The position numbers and the translations under genes were made by a program. A DNA stretch of 64,000 nt from Planoprotostelium fungivorum (Eukaryota; Evosea; Variosea; Cavosteliida; Cavosteliaceae), in contig MDYQ01000539.1 of the NCBI GenBank assembly GCA_003024175.1, forward strand, positions 1-64,000, in the 5' to 3' direction. Below the pieces are notes generated by a model. That model had not been told where the DNA came from. It did not search any database and worked only from the letters and a program-made list of their open reading frames with translations. Shown in pieces: positions 59,815 to 64,000 of the stretch. Positions within the stretch are counted from its first letter, which is position 1, and the number at the start of each line of letters is the position of its first letter.

Positions 59815-59938
59815 CCAGGATTGAACGGCCGTCGCCTGTGAATTGAGATGCACAGAAACTTACTTTCGCAGCACTGAACCGGGAGCCGACCATCTACAAC
59901 GTTTTTGTCGTCCGAATGATCATCAGCAGGCACAGAAA
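59815..59938. promoter_or_regulatory. 124-bp divergent promoter between glycosyltransferase and 53BP1-like gene
   Basis: Start codons at 59814 (minus) and 59939 (plus) are 124 bp apart, the third such compact divergent pair within 9 kb. Regulatory role inferred from spacing. Confidence 0.5.
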
Positions 59939-62900
59939 ATGCGAAGCCCACCAGGTGAAGAATCTGGATTGATCAAGACATCTAAAGGGATCCATAGAGT
60001 CACCAATCGATGATTTCAATGCACCTACTCTACGCGATGATGTAGAATCCATTGAAACAGACATATCCCATCTACCTTCACTGATTCCTTGGAAGAGAGC
60101 CGCTAAGATATCCAATCCTGATACGGAGGGTGAGTGCGAAACCTGTTCTCGATGTAGACATCTTGCAGGACAAATAGACCTTGGCGATTCCGAGGAAGAA
60201 GGCTTATACGACCCATCGACAGCTCCCACAGCAACTACACAGAACAAAGAGAGCTCTTCTGATGGTTCCCCAGAGCGATCATCTCTTCGTTCCAGTTTCG
60301 ACGCCCTCCTCTTTCACAACGATGCCTCCTTAGAAATCCCTCAATCTTTGCCCTTGACGAGTTCACGTCCAGCACCCACACCAGAGCAACAAGAGGAAGA
60401 GAAGGAATTCTTCAAACGTCTCAGTCTAAGAAGGAGTGAGCCTGAGGAACCAGTGACAGGAGCATCTAAAAGATTGTACGAGAGTGCGACTTCTCTCAAA
60501 TCGAGCACGATCGACAAGTTATCTTCGGGACTCAGGAGATCGAAGCAACTGAGCAACACGAGCACTGCAACACAGCCCACTTCTACCGGTGGATCAACTG
60601 AGCCGACGTCAAGACACGATCAGGAGATATCACGAGTCAAGAGTGTGTCGAGACAAGAAGAGAAAATGGACAACATGCACGAGGTTCCAGATGAGGTGAA
60701 TGAATGAGTGGTGAGAAGCAACTCAGTGAAATAGAAGGACGAATCGTACAGCAATGCACAAGGGAAGAGGGGTGACACGAGGAAGGAGAACGGGAAGAAG
60801 GAGGAAAAGCAGAAGATAGACGTAGAGGCGGGGAACAGTTTACCCTTCTTAGACAGGTTACCCAATGAAGAGAGTGTGGAGGTGCTGGAGTGCAGCATTC
60901 CTATACCCAAGAGAACTCCAAATATCGTGAGTTGAGTTGAATCTCAAATATGAATAACACATCACAGTCTGCAACGAAAGAGGTCAAGAAGAATAACTTT
61001 TTGAGCGCTGCAAAAGGAAAGAAGACAGATGAAGAGTTGGAGGTAGAAAGGCCTTGGACTTCAGCAAAACCGACAGAAGAGACATTGTCTGAATTGAGCG
61101 AGGTAACTATTGTGACGAAGAGATTCACTCATATCGGGATAGGTGCTGAAGGCTGCTGCGTCGGCCAAGCAGAAGGAGAAGGTGAGATTTTCTTGGATGA
61201 TCACAACAACTGAATGATATAGGAGACCAAATTAGAGAAAGCAAAGAAAATCAATGTCCACTTGCCAGACATGAGAGATGCATCCAAGGTATGTTACGAG
61301 GTGGTGTGATCTAATTCTGATCCATTCCAAGAATATCAAGGCAAATGACAAGACTCAACAAAGAAGCACAGACAAGAGAGCGAAGGGGAAAAAAGACAAT
61401 GTCCCTGAAGTGACGGATTCAAGCAAGAAGGTGTATTGACATTGGCAGGTGGCACACAAGAAGCAACAGAATCAAGTGAAAGCCACACAAAAGAAGAGAA
61501 GAGAAGAGGCGAAGCAGAAGGAAGAAGAGGAAGACGAAGGGGAAGAAGAGGAAGAAGAAGAAGAGGAGGAGGAAGTAGAACAAGTTAAGAGAAAGAAAGA
61601 AGCGAAGCCGCAGAAAGACAAGGAAGAGAGAGAGGGAGAGGATAGCGAAGAAGAAGAAGGTGACAGTGCAGTTGAGGAGACATATTCTAAGGGGCAAAAC
61701 AAAAAGAAAATTGCAACGGTAAGAAATTCTCAAAAACAAGAGCCTACAAACTGACTGATATCCAGAGGAAGAAGAGCAAGACACAAACTAAGGAGAAGTC
61801 AAGAACAAGGGTAGAGGACAGAAGCACAGGAAAGAGCGGTGACAGAGCGAAAGACACAGCGAGAGAAGGCAAAAAGACACCCAAAACAGTGAGCTCTCAG
61901 TGATTCGTCATCTCAACATTCTCAGCCAGAGACATCTGAAGAGGAATCTGCATCGAGTGAAGATGAAGAGACACAAACACAAGCACAATACAGTGGTAGC
62001 TCTGAAGAATCAGCAGACTCAGCTGAAGAATCTGATCTCGACGAGGTGAATCTGAATCATACCATGTTAGCATAACAATGAGTTGTAGAATCTCAGTTTG
62101 GAGGAGATGACAGGAGAGCTGTCTAAGACGAATCAGTGGGTGATGAACGTCACACGGAAGTCTAACGCTTTGAAGAGTGAATGCAACCTCAGGAAAGATA
62201 GGAAAGTATGTCAGAGGCACGGCTTTCAAAGGGATGCAATTTATTATCACTGGTATAGAAGAGACGAGTCGGTGAGAGACGCTTACAGTGGTGTAGCTGA
62301 CCCTATTCAGGTTGACTGACCTAGAGCATAACATCATGCTTAATGGAGGATATGTTGTTGAGGAGATAGAAATGAGACCAGTGAGCGATAACATTGTGTA
62401 TCTGCAATTGATAGATATCCAGAGGAAAAATAATTCAATGTTTCTTATTTCTGACAAGCCACGAGAAACCAAGAAATACCAATTAGCATTAGCTAGTTGC
62501 ATTCCTTGTGTGCACTACAAATGGTTAGAGGCGTGTATCACAGAGGTAGATTATACATCTTGGTAATCATTGAAATGCAACAGTCTCCTGTGCAAATGGT
62601 TGATTATACACAATACCTCCTTCCTAGAGGCTTCTCTATTGTTGAAGGCATCCTCATCACAGAGTGAGATGTGTTCTTGGGATGTTTCTGACACAAGATA
62701 GAGTAGATGAGGAATCTCCTTTCACAGATGTACGTATTGAAATTGTATCTGATAGCCACTCCTTCAAGGTTAGCATCCATTGATCTTCAATTTTGACATA
62801 CACAGGAACACTTCAATCAAGTATTGCGCTTGTCAGAAGCACTAGTATTACAGAGATTACACAGGGAAGATGAAATCAACCTCAAATATGTTCTGTGTGA

Positions 62901-63081
62901 GGAAGCCCCAGACCAAGAAACGAAATCGAAATGCAAGAGGAATAAGATCCAAATCATCAATCGCACATGGGTGGTTCAATCTTTGATACACGGACAACTG
63001 ATGGATGTTGGATTGCATTGCGACTTCACTTCTTTTCCAAAGAAGAAACGAGGGAACAAGATGTCACTGAGAAGAAGATAA
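59939..63081 (+). CDS. 53BP1/Crb2-like tandem BRCT protein with long charged N-terminus
   Basis: Exon 1 (MRSPP) joins through a 44-bp intron (GTGAAG...CATAG) to ESPIDDFNAPTLRDDVESIE, then ISHLPSLIPWKRAAKISNPD. A very long low-complexity part follows: Ser-rich (NKESSSDGSPERSSLRSSFD) then Lys/Glu-rich (EEEEEEEEEEVEQVKRKKEA, near 61555-61600). The C-terminal part shows two BRCT repeats arranged as in 53BP1: FLISDKPRETKKYQLALASC, IPCVHYKWLEACI, then YTQYLLPRGFSIVEGI-type linker (near 62600-62640) and the second BRCT ending NRTWVVQSLIHGQLMDVGLH, CDFTSFPKK. About 14 exons, TAA near 63081. Expected role: binding of phosphoproteins at DNA damage sites (53BP1/Crb2/Rad9 pattern). No Tudor domain was recognised before the BRCTs. 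Confidence 0.75.
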
Positions 63082-63715
63082 ATACCAATGATGTAAACAA
63101 TGACGACTTTACCAATGTTGGCTGTCTCTGTGCATGATTCAATCTGGTTTTGGCCGACCTACCATACAATGGACTGTTGATGTGAACAGAAGAAATATGG
63201 CTGATACACTCGTAACCTCTGCACAAGATGGCGTGGAAAAGAAACAATAACCCATCTCATAGAGTATGCTTTGCTCAACATGTCTTTGATGTGAGGAGGT
63301 ATGATAGTACATGCATCTAAATGATATCACAGTCGAAGGAGTTCATTGAAATTTTTCAATGCAGAACAAAAGAGCATATTGCGCGGAACAGGAGTCAAAA
63401 TAAGATAGATGTATTGATATCAAGTTTACGGCTTCACTTCCGTTGCAATGAACATTTGAATCTTATTTACATCGACGATGAGACATGTATCAACGATGCA
63501 AAATTGTTGGCTAGTTGCGTTTTTCAATGTACTAGATGTCATTATTCAAGATGTCATCGTTAACTCCAACAATAGCTCGGTGACGTCTCTCAATACAATC
63601 ATTCCACAACAGCTCTATTTCTCCGCTGTGTCCACCATGTGAAGATCCGGGACTCGTCTGTAGAGCAAAAACCAGTGCCTTTCCTAGTTCGATTAGGATG
63701 ATACGTTCATGATGT
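63082..63715. other. Unassigned stretch with coding-like fragments
   Basis: About 630 bp between the BRCT protein and the duplicated OSCA piece. The plus frame 63321-63563 (MISQSKEFIEIFQCRTKEHI ... YIDDETCINDAKLLASCVFQ) has protein-like composition, as does a piece at 63160-63250 (VDVNRRNMADTLVTSAQDGV). I could not join them into a gene, and no motif is recognised. Confidence 0.35.
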
Positions 63716-63977
63716 TCTCCCCATTGCATTCAACATGATCTTCTCCGCTCTCATGGTCATCCAGGTGACATCGTCGATGTGATCGCTGATTCAATGTCAG
63801 ATTCTCATGATGATGCTCTTCTTACTGTCTTCATTCCCTGCAGGTATCGCCGTCATCATCACTTTGATTCTCACCGTTGGATTCTACGTGTACGTTCGCG
63901 CACGATTCATCAACCTCATGGCCTATCTTCCCATCGATAACCTTCCCACTGCCCCCTTGAACTACGAATCATGGTGA
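63716..63977 (+). pseudogene. Partial second copy of the OSCA/TMEM63 gene (exon-intron-exon)
   Basis: 63716-63977 aligns with the reverse complement of about 13387-13650. The exon ends PIAFNMIFSALMVIQ (PIAFNMIFAALMVFQ in the full gene), then an intron GTGACATCGTCGATGTGATC... to CCTGCAG that is nearly identical apart from one 8-bp gap and two substitutions, then the exon LILTVGFYVYVRARFINLMA, PIDNLPTAPLNYE. Similarity breaks off exactly at the full gene's splice donor (CTACGAG|GTCAG); here a Ser-Trp and a TGA follow. Identity is about 93% over roughly 262 bp by eye. Intron retention shows DNA-level copying rather than an mRNA retrocopy. It could be the last exons of a truncated paralogue or an isolated duplicate. 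Confidence 0.85.
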
Positions 63978-64000
63978 AGAGTGGAAGGAAGATGCATACA

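Noticed and set aside
61419-61784. Minus-strand frame full of Leu/Phe resembling membrane helices
   Set aside because: Antisense of the Lys/Glu-rich exon of the 53BP1-like gene; the hydrophobicity is an artefact.
1-64000. tRNA genes, rRNA, CRISPR arrays, bacterial operons
   Set aside because: I scanned intergenic stretches by eye for tRNA T-arm-like text and array-like direct repeats and found none. A covariance-model search would be decisive and could not be run.
1-64000. Recurring octamer CGTTGTAG / CTACAACG as a possible splice or promoter element
   Set aside because: It appears in several introns (for example at 28073, 32035, 33728) but equally in coding sequence as Tyr-Asn-Glu codons (for example near 297, 15192, 15837), so there is no consistent context.
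1-64000. LTR elements, transposases or other mobile elements
   Set aside because: No reverse transcriptase, integrase or transposase motifs and no long terminal repeats were seen. The HNH gene is the only nuclease-like candidate.

Overview
This is a gene-dense nuclear segment from a unicellular eukaryote. Genes lie on both strands, most intergenic gaps are tens to a few hundred bases, and nearly every gene is split by short GT-AG introns, several only 37 to 55 bp, often with GTGAGT-like donors and GATGAT/CATCAT-rich interiors. The family content (RasGEF/RhoGAP, OSCA/TMEM63, PTAR1, PEX4, syntaxin-18, a 53BP1-type tandem BRCT protein, a DUF3712/LEA2-like giant membrane protein) fits a free-living protist. 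An amoebozoan is my best guess, but this is inference; no rRNA or organellar marker is present to confirm it.

Layout, left to right. 1-3045 (-): N-terminal part of a giant HECTD4/ZZEF1-like protein, cut by the left edge. 3.2-5.4 kb: a small plus-strand gene facing an unrecognised minus-strand gene. 5.9-7.3 kb (+): 2-oxoglutarate/Fe(II) oxygenase. 7.6-9.3 kb (-): unrecognised protein. 9.98-11.96 kb (+): secreted or membrane-anchored DUF4832 protein. 12.1-13.1 kb (+): EEP-family phosphodiesterase. 13.2-16.1 kb (-): OSCA/TMEM63 channel. 16.7-18.5 kb (+): MFS transporter. 18.6-23.2 kb (-): RasGEF/RhoGAP signalling protein. 23.2-24.6 kb (-): casein kinase 1. 24.96-26.6 kb (+): PTAR1. 26.8-28.8 kb (+): DNA polymerase alpha subunit B. 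29.0-36.8 kb (-): giant single-pass membrane protein with three ~1.9 kb internal repeats.

36.8-42.0 kb is the least ordinary stretch. It holds a secreted Cys-rich mini-protein, an unrecognised minus gene head-to-head with an HNH-nuclease-domain gene, and a detached TRAPPC12 fragment. 42.0-49.8 kb is a minus-strand run: RRN3, a PPR-like mitochondrial protein, an MFS transporter and LETM1. 50-63 kb holds splicing factor YJU2 and PEX4, then cytosolic isoleucyl-tRNA synthetase and syntaxin-18, then a DUF6625-like glycosyltransferase and a 53BP1-like BRCT protein. Each of these three pairs is divergent and separated by only 124-133 bp. The right edge (63.72-63.98 kb) carries a second, about 93% identical copy of one exon-intron-exon piece of the OSCA gene at 13.4-13.6 kb, in the opposite orientation.

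The genes do not form one pathway; most are ordinary housekeeping. The items most worth follow-up are the HNH/unknown/TRAPPC12-fragment island, the OSCA partial duplication, the tandem-repeat giant membrane protein, the RasGEF-RhoGAP-RasGEF architecture and the set of compact divergent promoters. All gene models are hand-made from translated frames and splice signals, so internal exon borders are approximate unless stated.
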